From: Varroa destructor
Lineage: Eukaryota; Arthropoda; Arachnida; Mesostigmata; Varroidae
Assembly (NCBI RefSeq): GCF_002443255.2
Contig: NW_019211454.1
Location: 20,675,037-20,739,036, forward strand
Direction: 5' to 3'
DNA length: 64,000 bases
Made by a program: the position numbers and the translations under genes. The notes under the pieces were generated by a model, which worked only from the letters and a program-made list of their open reading frames with translations, was not told the DNA's origin and made no database searches. Position 1 is the first letter of the stretch, and each line of letters starts with the position of its first letter. Below, in pieces: positions 50,391 through 63,854 of this stretch.

Positions 50391-52520
50391 CTGTCAGTCA
50401 GATTTCACCGTCAGCAACGGCATCACGATCATCAGCATCAGTTCACAAACGCTGTAATAGCATAGCGACAATTTATCTGATGATGCTGCTGAAATTGTGA
50501 GGGGTAAGTCATGTGTTAGTGGGGTTGGTGATGTTGACGACGGGCAAGTTGTGCTGGTAACGAAAATCAGCGACGCGGATCTAATGTTTGTTTGACATTC
50601 TAGCCCCACTCGTACCAGTCACAGCACTCTCAGTGTCAACCAACAATAGCGGTGCCACCAATTTTTACCTTGTCAGCTTTCGTTAGATCCTATGAAAAAG
50701 CTTGAAAGAAGAAGAGGAATGACGTTCAACAATAACGCTAGGTCCAAGATCGCCGCTGTCATTGCCGCTGAGTCGCCTACACTTCGTCATCACCAGCGGC
50801 AGTAACAGTAGCATTGTGCCTATGCTGATGGGGATTGCTATGAACGGTTTGATGTTACTTCGGGCGCCATTGCCACCAAAACCGCTTGCCATAGTCAGCA
50901 GATACAAAATGATGGCATGCTAATTTCACATACGTACAGCGCATGGAGCTAGAGTATGAAATATTATGAAAGCACTCGTAGTTTTTCATCAATTGAACTA
51001 AAACAGGCGTATGTAAATGTAGATAACATTGTTTAAATTAACACATCAGCCTCTGCTGAGGGGAGAAGGTGGTATAGCACATGAGCAGAGGCGGTAGACT
51101 GTTACACTCATAGGGATTTCCGCAATAACCAGAGAGAACAATGAGACAGGACCGCAGGAACGCATTTGGCCAAGATTGAAAACGCGCACTTCACGGCTTC
51201 CGTTGCAGTGTACAAAGGGACTCCAGCACCATTCGAAACTACGTAGAGGTAGACAGCTATGGGTCATTTTAATCGGGGAAGATCAAAAAAGCAAAAAGTG
51301 GAGTACACTAAAAGTAAAATGCATGCTGTATACTATTAAAAAGAAGCTACGAAAGTATTAGCTGGCAGCGTTACCAATTTCTTCGTCAACTTGCTCGGAT
51401 GATTTGCGTCCGCCCTTCAGCGCAAAGGGGAATATCTTCATTTCGGATACCGACGAAAGCCGAATTGGCAGTGCTTATTATATGTCGAGTTTGGCGTCTG
51501 CCATTGGTTTCTCGTTATCTCGCTTTTAGCGCATTCTCTTCAAGATTCTCCTACAAAAAAACAGTAGCGTATCGATAGCAACTTATGGAACAACAAGCAA
51601 TACGTGGACGCAAACACGCTCGTAACCGGGACTCGTCGTAACTGATTGACGATTTCCCTATTCTAGTTTTGAAGATAATTGATTTGGACTGGTTTTAGCC
51701 GCACTTACTTGCTGTGAATAAATGCGCAATGCTTAATATAGATCTAAACTCCCATTGACGCGCGATGCAGTCCTGTTGAATGATTGTAGCCAGCAAAGGC
51801 CATGCTCACCTTTCAGGACAGATGCTAGATTCACCGTTACGGTGCCTTCGGTTTTGTACATACACAACGAAAGTAGACAGTCATACAATCCACTTACGCG
51901 CTATGTTAGTGTGTAACATTGTTAAATGGCTATATGCTCAGCTTGTTCAGTCAGAATTAAGTAGCAGCGAGCTTCGTACTTTGTCGTTATCATTATTACT
52001 AGAATTTCTTCATCTTGCTTCTTTAATGGCCACCTGTAGAGGTGTTGACCACCTGTAAATTGGCTCGTGTATGATTCTGTCAGTAGCAGTCTATGTTTGA
52101 AATGTTGTTGTGGACACACACACACATCTAGCCATGCACGAACACAACCATTGAATAGACAAATTGACAGATAGGCTACAGAGCTAGTGACCTTGGGCCC
52201 ATAGTGACACTGCTCACGTGAAGCGCCGCAAATGGGTCAGTTTGAGGGTGGAGGAAAGGGTGCATGTCTCGTTCGATCGGTCGGTCGTGGCGATCATGAT
52301 GTTGACGGCATTAGAAAGCTAGCAAATCGTCATCGCAGGGGTACAGTGGCGCCACCTTTCGTAGGATGCCGGAAACCCGCCGGAAGAAGGGACTCACTAT
52401 TGTGGCTGCAAAGGTAGCGGCTTACGCTGTCAGCTCGATCCCGAGCTTCATAGAATAATTGACCACATGATGAGAAGTCAAGCTAGGCGGCAACAGAAGC
52501 AGCCAAATGGCAGGCAGCAA

Positions 52521-52541
52521 AGCCAGCCAGCCAGCCAACCA
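52521..52541. repeat. (AGCC)n microsatellite
   Basis: About four AGCC units followed by diverged copies to about 52575. Confidence 0.88.
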
Positions 52542-54468
52542 ATCGAAAGTCAGTGAGCCAGTCAGACAGCCAGTGCGCCTGGGGTCCGTGTGGATGGCGC
52601 AACAAAGGAAAACCACTTTGAAATACGCAACATCGCCGTCCATAGCTGAAGGATAGTCGGGTGATGTCGTAATACCGTCATTGCGGTACAGCGCCATGAA
52701 GGACGTAGAAGGCGAGCATGGAAAGGGCGCACACACCAGGAGCACGGCAGCAGATTCCACCACAATCAACTACGAATGAACCAACATAAGGTCTGAACAA
52801 CAGCGACTAGTTGCTGGTGGCTGACGCCGAAGGGGAGGAACGGCACTGGCCGCGGCCGCCGCCACTGCCACACGACGACAACAACGACGATGGCAAAATT
52901 CGAATTGAAGAACAACTGGCAGCTATGAAAAATTGGGCGCTCATCAGTGACTAATAGCTAGCTGTTTCGTCGCCTGCCTATTGCCGCTTGCTTACAATTT
53001 AAGTTTTTCAAAATAAAGTAGTCTACGTCAACTCGGGATTGCCATAGCAGCTCGTTCGCAGAGTCGGTCACTGTAACAAGCTTATTTTGTAATATAAAAA
53101 ATAATGCGTTGCTAAGCTTTATTAGAGAAAAAGCATTCAAGCACTATTTGGAAATCGAGCTCGCCACAATTACGGCTTTCAGAGGCTCGGTACGAATGGG
53201 CCCGTATTTGTCGACGTCACGTAACGGTATTAATTCAGATTAAGTTGTTCTCTCGTTTTCCATACAGGCAATACCATACGGTTTCCATACAGGAAAGCCA
53301 TTTTGTATCAAAAAATCGTAATGCCATAACAGATGCAACGCGCTAAACTTTGTTTTTATAGCCATCAACGTTCTCAGCATAGACTATGAAGAGGTAGGAG
53401 TGAACAAGATCCTGAATAGACTGACGACTCACATGCACACGTCCTATATTGCTATTTTTGATAGCGAATTAATAACGGATAGACAATAAATTAAGTTTTC
53501 ATCTCATAAAACAGTAATTTGCTGCCGGCCATGAGCTGAGCGACAACGTATCCTATAGCACCCAGAAAAATGTTGGCCTTGTGGCTTTACGTAAAAAAAA
53601 CCCGCACCTTTCGATTATGCAAAAAGGGCACTGAAAAATATTATTTGCATCTCTCTAAGCAAAAGGTGCATGCTTACTGAAGCAGTGTTAGTTAGATAAA
53701 TGTACTAGGTCATTTTTCGCAAAAAAAAAATCCTTCCTTTTGCGTCATAGAAATAATATATTAACGTAACAATACTTGAAACACTACAGCATATTTTTTA
53801 GTACTCTATTTTAAAAACCTATTTCTAAGACTTCCGATATTTTTCTAGCAATTATACGCACGACCGACGAATTGATCTTGCCTAAGATCCAATTTGGTTA
53901 TACAATATTCAAAATGCGCCTTCAGATCACTGTCACTCCGACTTTCTCACTTTATCTACCGATCCTTACCGGCCTCCACATTCTAGGAACCAAGCCCAAT
54001 TGACAGCACAAGTGATGTTTCCTCATCCACAAGATCGACCGGTCTTTGAGTCTCTGAGTTTAGCGCTCACCCACCCGACGACCGCCGCTGCCGGTTTGGC
54101 AGCTGCCGCCCTTGCCCTTGCTGCTTTGGAATGCTGGTAACACTGAAGAAAAATATGCACCGGACTGCATTGTAGCAAATCGCCTTTATTAGATACAACA
54201 GTAGGCACGTAAAGCATATTGCCTAGAAAAACTAATCGCCATTGCTGCGAATGCCGCCAGGGGCGAACCGTGTGTTGCGTCGTTATCGGTAGACAGCAGG
54301 ACGATCGAGTACTGTGACATGATATTAATTAAAATACAATTGCTCGTACACTATAGCAGGCTTACGAGGTCAAGTAACACCTTCACTGTTGAGCCAGTAT
54401 CGTTTAACGCTCGTTACAAACACAATCCAGAGATGATACACAGCATAACGGTGTGAAATAATTATCTA

Positions 54469-54483
54469 AGCAGCAGCAGCAGC
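54469..54483. repeat. (AGC)5 triplet tract
   Basis: Five AGC units. Confidence 0.88.
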
Positions 54484-55139
54484 TGAACAACTTTCCTCTA
54501 GACTATGGCGTGTTAGCGACGATCGAAGACACCAATAGGTGCATTTATGAATTGCGATGGCGGCAAAGTACATTGGTGATCAAACAGGCGAGCAGATCTA
54601 TTTGTGCAAAAGTTTTTAACATGTTTTTTGATTATTCATTGCGGATTACCCCACTTCGATACCCTCAGAAAAGCTTTAATCAGCTGCTGATAAGGTGCTA
54701 CGCACGGCATCATATACTATTTATTAGATATTTAATAATAAACAATTACTATCTATGGGGGAACTGTTTTGCAACTTGATAATAAGAACATGTCATTCTT
54801 AAATTAGGTATAGAAAGCTACTATTTTTTTACATGTACCGTTCAAGCTCGAACCGAGTCGGGTCATTTACTAGGATGTTTTTACAAGCGACGCATTTAAG
54901 CCTGAATCACATCGATATACTGGATTCTAGTGTTCTGAATAACTTGCGGTGCCAAATACCGACGACGACTGCATTAACTTCTATACGTCACTGTGTTGCT
55001 TCAATTAGTAAACTATTTGGATTTTTCTCTACTAACTGCTACTTCTATGCAGGAAACTGCAATGATTTGGCACTTCTTCGCAGACCATAGGTTCCTTCCA
55101 AGTAATTATTTAGCCCAATGACCCATTTACAGATTCCGC

Positions 55140-55710
55140 CGACTGTCGCCTCTGTCGTGCACTTCTGCCTATTTCTTAGAACGTCCTTTCCCATGGCCCG
55201 CCTGTCGATCTGTCTCGCACTCTCCCTGTCCAAATCAGCGGGCTACTGCTGCTGCATGACGTCACCGTGACGTCAACGGGCCCTCCGTTGCGAACGCGGG
55301 CCGTCCTTTCGCCTCATGGTGGCGATCTTGAACTGGTGACACAGCGGTGCTCGTTGACTCTCGCACGGCAGCTGGGCCTCGTTCGGCAAGAACATGTCCT
55401 ACTTTCGGCCGTTCAGGGGAAATAGGGACTTGAAGGGCAGTCGGCTGACTGACTGGGCCGAACAGGGCAGAGCAGGGATTCTACTGGTGACGGGTTCTAT
55501 ATCTGACTGAGGCTCGATTCGGAAGACCCATCGTAGGGGATCGGGGACAAGAGCAGGGGGTAAGCAACGTTCGCTTGCTGGAACTCGGTCAAGCGCGGTG
55601 GAGCTTTGCCATGGCGTGCAAGCAAAACCTTAAGACGAAGGCGACGTATAAACATACCGCGTCGACGACATCATCGACCTCCGTAACGTCAGAAACAACG
55701 ACCTAACCCG
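55140..55710 (+). promoter_or_regulatory. GC- and CpG-rich island, candidate promoter with unknown first exon
   Basis: A sharply bounded GC-rich block in AT-rich surroundings. It contains the paired CREs, many CpGs, a plus-strand donor-like GGGG|GTAAGC around 55559-55564, and a short 31-codon frame starting at 55611 in strong Kozak context and ending at 55706. These are what a non-coding first exon under a CREB/ATF-type promoter would look like, but no gene is identified and the strand is a guess. Confidence 0.3.
55257..55275. promoter_or_regulatory. Two perfect CRE palindromes (TGACGTCA) 11 bp apart
   Basis: TGACGTCA occurs at 55257-55264 and again at 55268-55275, one helical turn apart, inside a GC- and CpG-rich block of about 55140-55700 in otherwise AT-rich DNA. 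The 8-bp full site is the known binding sequence of CREB/ATF bZIP dimers. Two copies in phase suggest a promoter or enhancer. Downstream on the plus strand there is a possible splice donor (GGGG|GTAAGC) near 55559-55564, and an ATG in strong context (GCCATGG) at 55611 opening only 31 codons. I do not recognise the gene it might serve. Confidence 0.55.
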
Positions 55711-56025
55711 CTTAAAAAAATTAAAAAGTTAAAGAGTTAAAAAAGGGGCTATTTCTAATGATAAAAGTAGGCCAGCTCGTTGATCTCGCATGATGCACCC
55801 TACGCAAATCCCATGATAACACAGAAAGTATACCTGGAACTTGAATCCAGCTTGTAAAGGCAATCATGCTGAAATCCACCAAATCAATGGCAAACATATA
55901 TTTAAATGACAGTGTATATTGGTTTAAAATTCAAATTGAGAGAAAATTTCTAATTTCGCTAAGCACGCTAATTTCGTATGGGTATTTTGTACACTATAAC
56001 TCGGTCGGTGGTTATGGCGCCTTGT

Positions 56026-56044
56026 TCACTTACTCTGTAAGTGA
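56026..56044. repeat. Small hairpin with TCT loop (left member of a pair)
   Basis: TCACTTAC (56026-56033), loop TCT (56034-56036) and GTAAGTGA (56037-56044) form a perfect 8-bp stem. It abuts a larger hairpin with the same loop and the same inner stem bases. Confidence 0.9.
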
Positions 56045-56088
56045 TATAGCCGTATCCATCTTACTCTGTAAGATGGATACTGCTATAT
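56044..56088. repeat. Hairpin with 21-bp stem and TCT loop (right member of a pair)
   Basis: The arms 56044-56064 and 56068-56088 are complementary at 20 of 21 positions (one C/A difference at arm position 8), with a 3-base TCT loop. The inner stem bases CTTAC...GTAAG and the loop repeat those of the smaller hairpin just upstream, so CTTACTCTGTAAG occurs twice. The pairing is direct from sequence. Any function is unknown. Confidence 0.93.
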
Positions 56089-56099
56089 GAATAGTATTT

Positions 56100-59000
56100 G
56101 AGCGCCCCCTAGATTAACTACAGCTATGTCATTGAGGAACTATTCATTAAATGCGTTCGGTTATATTACCGCAAGATTAAACACCAGGTGAAGGCATAAC
56201 ACGCGTTACTTCCAAGTAACTTGTTTCTTTTTGAATTCAGCGACGTTTTTGTGCTGCTATAACACCCGATGAATATTTACACACATTTTAAAGAAACTTT
56301 TGAAATTGATAGACCTTGCATGAGTTACGATCTACTAACGGTTAACTAACAGCCACGATTTGTTGTGATCTATTGACTATATCGATATTACATGCTTAAA
56401 TCTTTACAACTTCTCTCAAATGTTAAAAGCGACCAGATTCAACACTGCTATTTTGACCCGCTAGCAAACAGGCTTTAATACAGATAGACGTACGACCGAG
56501 CCATGGGCACGCGTAGATGGACTAGTGGGCTGTTTGGGCTACGGAAGCATACGCTTCCTGGCTAGACAGGCACACGTTTGAGGCAACGAAGAACTGGGAA
56601 GCCACCGTCGATAGATGTGGTGGACGAACAAAGCTGCGGCGACGGCTTGTGCGCAGACAGAGGGGCAAAAGAGGAAGAGGCAGGAAACCGTTCCACACAA
56701 TGGAAAGTGCCGTCTCATCGACGAGACCTCGTAGTGCTTTTTACGAGGTTCCCCTTCCCTATCCCCAACCCGCTTATGGAGTTCACTGTATAGCACCGTT
56801 AGTTCCCCATCCTGATGCCATCCAACGCAGACGGGACGCATTCGAGACATGGCAGCTACCTAGGTTAGAATACCCTGCACGCAATAGAAGTGACAACAAC
56901 AGGAGTAATAGTCATAATCGGATTAGCTGTGCTGTAGTGTGACAGGAATGAACAGAAAATGTGCTAAACTCCAGTCTAGGTTTTATATCTGCCCCAGCCC
57001 ACGTAATCCCATTGTACCTCTAGAAGCCCTTCAGGATCAGTGGAAGACTGTTGTGGGATACGATGAAGTAATACGACTAGTATCCTGAACACTGGCATGT
57101 CCAGAAAGTGTCGCTCCAGCCTCCAATACCGCCCCAATACTCATTTCTGTATATGCCTCTTTTATGACAACACACATAGATGCCCCCCACACAGGTGAGC
57201 TCGTCCACTTGTTCCGTTTGTTCCTGCTGGTCCGGATGTCGTTCGGTTATCTTCCTGTCTCTATTTCGCCTTGTGAGAATTTCCATAGCACTCCCAGTGG
57301 CCTTGGCCCACGTCACAAGTCAGGTTCCAACGCCATTGTGGATCATCGTCATTATTTTTTACATCTAAAACCACCTCAACATGAAAACTTCTGAGGTTTG
57401 TGCTAAGAAGGCCAAATCATGGGTAAGCTTTGCTTTTTGCTTAAATGAACCCCTTATCGACAGTATTTAAAATTTACTTACACGATCATTCTTCTGCTAT
57501 TTGCCATGTTTCCACATTAAATCGTAAAACTTAGGCTGTTGGTTGGCATGGTAGCCAGTAACATTTCTCACTGTTTCGTGATTCTACACCAATGACTTAG
57601 ATGCACAATGAGAAAATAATTTAGAGGAGATGCAATTACAGTTCTACAGTTTGACGTATTATTAATATCTCATTGTTGAACCGCCTTAACTACACGAAAT
57701 AGCTTCTTATGCAGAGCAAATGAAACAGACCTCTCTCCAGAAAAGAGTAATGAAAAACATATAGTTAGTAGCTTAATTCGTTTCTTCAAAAAAAAACAGT
57801 GGAAGCATCGGTATGGTTAGTATAGTTACTACAATTGAAGTTTTCGTAACAAGTCGTTGGCTCTATGTTTCGAGTCTTATGCCTGGCTGCGCTGTTAGGT
57901 ATTTATTTCATCAGACGGCTGGTTCCCAGCGCCGTAAGTCTTTGCCTAAAGTGGTCAAAAAAAAATCTATCTAACTATAGTGGAAGCATTTGAAGTAAAT
58001 ACAAACTGAATTAACTTCAAGCCAATTAAAGGCAACGGTCTAATAGAAAAACCTAACAAAAGGCCTAACAGTTTCTCTATATGGCTCTGGTGTACCTACC
58101 AAGTTTGTAGAAGTAGTACTAAAGCCAAACAAGAACTGTATGCAGGACAATTCAGGAGCAACGACTGCCTATTTCATATATTCTAAGAATCTCATAAATA
58201 TTTCATAGAATCTAAATGATTGTTGTCCTCAATCGTAATGTATTCATATTTTTTTTTATCATCATACAAAGCATATATAAATAAATAAATTTTGTAACTT
58301 TTGTTTAGGCACTATCCATCTGCATGATGATGTACAACTTTGGTACTTTGCCGTGTTAGGCAAGAGTTTGTAAATAAAATATCGACTATTATTTTTTTGT
58401 ACGATTATTCATTTAATAAAACTTGTAGGAGATATCACAAGGCAGCCACCGTCGAATTAAGGCAGTAGTAGCCCAATTTGCCAAGGGGCTTTTTAATAAA
58501 ATGTCGTCACATAGAATATGGTAAAATGGCTAATAAAAAAAAAACAATGATAATTTCTCCTCGCAAAAATTTTCGTACAAGACTCGTCAAGCGGTGACAG
58601 AAACGCAGGTGTGTAGCCCGCTGACAGAAGCAGTATTAAACACCTGCAGCTACAGTCGCAACTTCGAGATAACAAATGCCTATGGCTGCTTTGATACATC
58701 AACAGAAGTCTGTCGGTCTGTCTTTTCTTACAGTTTTTACTCGACAATGAGATGACTAAACGTTTAAAATGGAAGACATGTTTCTTCAGCGATTTCTATA
58801 ATAGAAGTCTTAGGTATCTGTGCCCATGATCTGTACTGACAGCCAGCTATGCACCCTAAAACCGAAATGCTTCTTGTTTGGCGTCCAGGGCTGCTATAAC
58901 GCATGGTCTCTAACCGGTTTCTACGCTGCAAAAACTTAATAATGTGATAAAGTTCTTCGATATATCTAGAGAAAGCTAAATGTACACACGAATGTGTCCG

Positions 59001-61560
59001 GAATTTTCCTCTATCAAATTCTCAGTGCAAATAGCTGGGACAATTCAATAATAATGCACCTTTGGACAGATTAAACGAGATAAAGAAGACACTTCTATTG
59101 AATGTTAGTTTTGCTTGGCTTAAGCGCCAAATTTCGATAATTGATAGTTTTCTGTATAATTTTTTATTCAACTACAATTAATTAATAATCCTCTTATTAG
59201 AAAAGGTGTTGTTATTATTATTATTGTCATGTAAAAGTTTTTCTCAATTTGATATGATTAAGAATTTAATATAGCGATCAGATACCGGTACCTCTCTATA
59301 CAATAACTGCAACATTACCAGTAAATATAATTTTTATAAGCAAAAAGCTATAGTGGCTAGCAAAGGTAGATATAGATAGCAACATCGATGTTCGCTCATC
59401 ATAATATAAATAATCATAGATATCAGCATATATTGAGAGTCAAATGCGGAGCTCTTTCTCGTTAAAAAGTAGGAAAGTGACTCGAACTGGTAATGCTGCA
59501 GGCAGGCAGGCAGGCAGGCGCCGCCTGTTTGCGGTTACCTGCTATTGATTTTCTTCTATTTTTAATCCTCGCGCAAACTGGGATCTCGTGTCCTGGTCAC
59601 CTCCAAGGTTGTTGCTTCCTTCGCCGCTACCTTCTCCGAGACCGTTGCTGCTATCAGTTTCAGCTACTCAACTCAAAAAACTAACTCAGCCATGTTGGCA
59701 GCAAGTGGTGAGGGCTAGGCTGCGCGAACTTGTGAGAGCTCCATCGTTCTTCCTCGTTATTCTGTTTCCCTCTGACCCAGTTCTCAAGAGCTGAATGGCC
59801 TCAGGTCTCGATTCAAGCAGCTCCACGTCAATAGCAGAAGACACAAGTCAGTTCGTCGGGTGAACTAGAAAAAGAAAAAGCAGTTCTATTCAAAGAAGGA
59901 GCTAAACCTTCGGTAACCCACTAGCCGACTGTGCACTGCCAGACGGGAACTAAGCACGGCTCTTCTGTCGCGGCATCTATGGCATAGGCGGGAGGTTGGG
60001 ACGATTGAAAGTAGTAGATTTTAATGGTAGGCATTCAAAGCTAAGCAGATTTCGAATTTGCGCGCCATTTCATGTCGCTCATCTTCAAACGCCTATATAT
60101 AGCCAATGGCTGTTCGAACCAGTATATTCACCAACATCAAATATAGTACAATGTAACATCAAGTTCGTCTGTTAATTTCAATCGCTCGTCGTCGCACTGG
60201 TTTTCTAAATGGTAAATTTTTGGCGGGATTTTCGAATTTTTTTTCAACAGCATAGAAACTGAGAAGCTTCAGAGCCTACTGGTTCCTTCTTCTGCTCGAG
60301 GCCAACCTACATGTGAATATGCTAACTTCTTTTCACGTTAGCCCTTTTAGACGCCTGTTTTTCTCTTTGACCAGAATTTCTCCACTGCTCCTCCGCCGAT
60401 TCCAAAAGAGTTCCCGCGACCAGGCACAGGTCCATTGCATCTACGGCCATCATCATCGGCACCCACCATTCAGCACCGACCTTTTAGCCTTTAGGGCACC
60501 AAAACACTGAGAGTTCTTGAACACACCCTCTGCTGAATCTGACCGAATTAAGGTCTCGCTGATTATACTGTCTTACTTGCGACCTTGATAAAAGCGAGAA
60601 CAGTTTAGTTATCATATGAATAGGTAAAGCCAACATAGCTAAGTAAGTCTACTCGAAGATCTTAGTGCTTCGAGCTTTGCGTTTGGCACGACCATTTGGC
60701 ATTACTTTAGACAGCCGAAGGTCCTTTAGTGATCCACCTCATAACAATCTTATGTTCCGGCAATCCGCTAGTCAAAAACATAAATGTCGGTAAACATAAT
60801 GGGTTTTAGAATACTATACAAATACGGTGTGCCGGAAAGGCAAAGGACTACCACCATTTGCATTCGTGAACCCACTTGAACGAACATGAAATTAAAACAT
60901 TGCTGCCAAGCGCTACCAATAAAAGCCCAAGCACACTCATTCAAAAATTGTGTTATTGTATAGACATTATTTCATCAGTATAGTATAGTAAAATTAACTG
61001 AACCTTTAACTTACAGACTCCACTCGTCATGTTACCATAGTTGTGCGTCTTGCTGAGTGGTCAAACAATCGATATCGCTGTTTTCGGTTTGTGCAAACTG
61101 GAAAAGCTGCAAGGTCTAATAAAAACTATTTCCAAGAGGGATATTCGAATCAATATGCTAAATGAAAGACGACAAGCGCAATGGAATGTGTTCAAACAGT
61201 TCCACTAAACGTTGTGAGGTTTTTATGTCTCTTTGAGCACAAACACTTTAGACTATGTAAAGAACGCTTCCCTTAGGACTCTCCGATACAGCACTCGACG
61301 TAAAACTCGAAGGAATATTTTGTTTTGAGATCTGCCGAACTTATCTTAAATAATGAGCAGTAGGTAATCCAACCTCTTATATTTACATTTTTATGTAACG
61401 CTTAATTCAGGATTTGTGTAGTAGTTGTGTACGTCACCGTTACTCTGTCTTTTAATATTTGATTTGAAAATGATAGTTGTTTTAAATTTTCGGCTTTATA
61501 CTCCCCCGCGGCAGCTGTAGAATGAAGGGTATTATTAAAGAATCGTGGATGAATTTCTAG
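56100..61560. other. Mostly AT-rich stretch without a recognised gene
   Basis: A GC-richer patch lies at 56500-57400 and another at 59480-60500, each with short unsupported frames. The interval 57400-59460 is strongly AT-rich and I see nothing in it. Confidence 0.5.
59497..59520. repeat. (GGCA)n microsatellite
   Basis: About five GGCA units, immediately followed by GCGCCGCCTG, which can pair back with GGCAGGCG. Confidence 0.92.
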
Positions 61561-63090
61561 TCCGAAATTAGGCCTTCACGATCCCACACTCTTTCACCTC
61601 TATTGTACATACGGCCTTCGACGGGACGCACTCTCAGACCCACAGTTCACAGACAGCATCGGTTCCTAGTGGTTTCACTTAGAACCAACCTGGTTACAGG
61701 GCCTCGAGGTCCTACTCTACTAGTCGGAGGCTTTTCTGAAAGAAACCCTGTGCCTGCTTGGCCAGTCACCAGTCGAACTCAGCAAACCAGAGGCTCACAA
61801 TGAAGTCCGAATCGGTTCAAAGAGGCTCTCGACTATGGCTGCTGTACAATACACGAAACAGATGGCTCTCTCCATAGCAGACAACCTCCGTCGACCTATC
61901 ATATTTGACAGCTATGCTTCGGACTAGTTGAGAATACTAGATAACTACGCTATGCGTCGGCCATGTGACGTATCCGAGTAAATAAAGAGCCAAAACCGCT
62001 AGCAAAGAGTGTCAGTCTCTGTCACTACTAGAAATTGTGTATGTTATCTATTCCAATTAGAGGAACTCGCTGTTAAATTGTTTAGCGATACTTTTTATAT
62101 AAGTTTATGATAACTAATGCCACTAGGTTAGGTGTTGTTTCTTATTCCTGGCCCGCGCAACCTTGCTCCTAAGAGAAACGATTCGAAGCTGCGGGCCAGG
62201 CTTCAATAGAGGTTTCACAGTTCCACGAGCTTCCTTCTTTTTTGTATTACGCCCAAGCATCTTAACTATTGTTCCTTCTGTGTATACAATGAGCTCTCTA
62301 TTTTTAGCACGCGGTGCCCTTTCCATATTACCAACTGCCGGCTGAGACACGCTCCTATGCGTAGTTCTTCAGCTGGAAGACTACGATATCCAACCACAGG
62401 CCTAGTACCGGTAGTACAACTATTCAGGAATAAAAGATAGACGAATCATTCGAAGGGAATAGGGCAGTTGAAGGGAGAGAGGTGTGACGTGCAAGAGGAG
62501 GAGGGAAACGAGGGGAAACAATGACAGAATGAGTGAGCCTTTCTTATCGGAAATTTCACGCGGACGCCCACATCGGCGGCTCTCAGCATCCTTTCCTCTA
62601 GTATAACAAAGGCAGGCACTCCCACTCTTTAAACCCGCGGTCTTTCAAGGAACCTACCCAGCCTGTATTCTGTGGAGAGAGTCGTCGTCGCCAGAGAGAA
62701 CGGACATGGCAAGGAGAATGCGGGTGGTCTGTTGTGGGGTGGTGAAGTAGCAAACTAGGCCATCAAAGGGGCCTTGTCGTGGAGACTGAATTGGTCATTC
62801 GGGAGGGTGCAGTGTTCTCCGACCTAGATCCAATGGCCCGGGACGAGACGACTGACGCCTGGATGCGCCCGCCGGGCGGGGGCAGGGAATGTGTTCAAGA
62901 GGGTGGTACTAAAAGGGGTCGACAGGGGTCTCTACGACCGGAGGACCAACAAGGGTCTCTAGTGGAGCCTTGCTTGTTTACTGGTTGTCGCCGCTTACCA
63001 TTTGCAAATTGGTAACCACCTTGTACAATGATATATTATTATAATGTTTGAACTTACAAGTTAATAAAGGTGTAACAAATTCGGCACACG
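61560..63090 (+). other. GC-rich segment ending in a polyadenylation-like signal; possible terminal exon or retroelement end
   Basis: The block is GC-richer than its surroundings and holds three unrecognised frames: plus 61603-61803; minus 62123-62350, which is basic (Lys/Arg-rich); and plus 62779-63015, with a GTG first codon. AATAAA at 61981 and 63063-63068 lie at positions where a 3' UTR or a long-terminal-repeat R region could end. I found no primer-binding site, polypurine tract or duplicated terminal repeat, so an LTR element is not supported. Confidence 0.2.
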
Positions 63091-63854
63091 GCTTTTCTTC
63101 TCAAATGGGAATTTGACACAATAACGGATGCGGGCGTTACAAACAGAAGTTCTTTTCACTGTTCTAATTTGATTTTTTATCGTTATCGCTACAGATAACA
63201 ATATCGGTAACGTCTTACGCTAAGACGGTATTCAGTTTTTGTCGCAATAAAATCAAGCAGCTAGGTATTTCATTGATATATAAGCTCAGAAACATCATTA
63301 CAGCACCTTCAGGATTACAGGCCTCGTTTCTGTTTCTTGAATCAAGGCCGCCGTTAGTTGCTCTATTGAATGCTGGAATGCCGAGTCCAAAACAGTAAAT
63401 AAATAAGTTTATTCGCTGGCGAGTTATCTTACTAATATTTAAAGAGTAAGGAGGTAGTTAGTAGCTTCACAAGAAAATTAATAATTTAGTGTGCAGTGTT
63501 CAATTTTTTGTATTTACTAGAGTGATTTGCAATAAATTGGTTTTTGTACACCGCTTCGAATGTCTAAAATAGAATGATTCTTTTTTTCACGTAAGATACT
63601 TTTGTATAATTTGGGTGATAGAGATACCCCCTTTTACTAAATGGTGAGCATTACTCCAGTTAGTTAATAATGTATATGGGTGCTTTTTCATAAATAGACA
63701 CCCTGAGCAGATTTTCGCCCGCCGTAGTCTAATTGCTTAGTATTTTAGATTAGAAATTATCTTAAAAAAAATCATGAAACAAATCAAATAGGATAGTTAT
63801 GACATCAAAAATATTTTTTAATCTTAAGAAATATGCATTGTGGACTGTTATAGC

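Larger units (their letters stand above)
43865..55140. other. Mosaic AT-rich and GC-rich stretch without a recognised gene
   Basis: GC-rich, repeat-bearing islands lie at about 46900-48350, 50000-50900 and 52200-52900, separated by AT-rich DNA. The longest frames (125 codons minus at 48430-48807, 115 codons minus at 52422-52769) show no recognisable domain. The first begins with a hydrophobic stretch that could mimic a signal peptide. Confidence 0.5.

Noticed and set aside
57066..57085. Phage T7 promoter-like string TAATACGACTAGTAT
   Set aside because: Only the first part matches; chance resemblance in animal DNA.
61560..62060. Long terminal repeat of a retroelement
   Set aside because: AATAAA is present, but no paired repeat, primer-binding site, polypurine tract or reverse-transcriptase frame was found.
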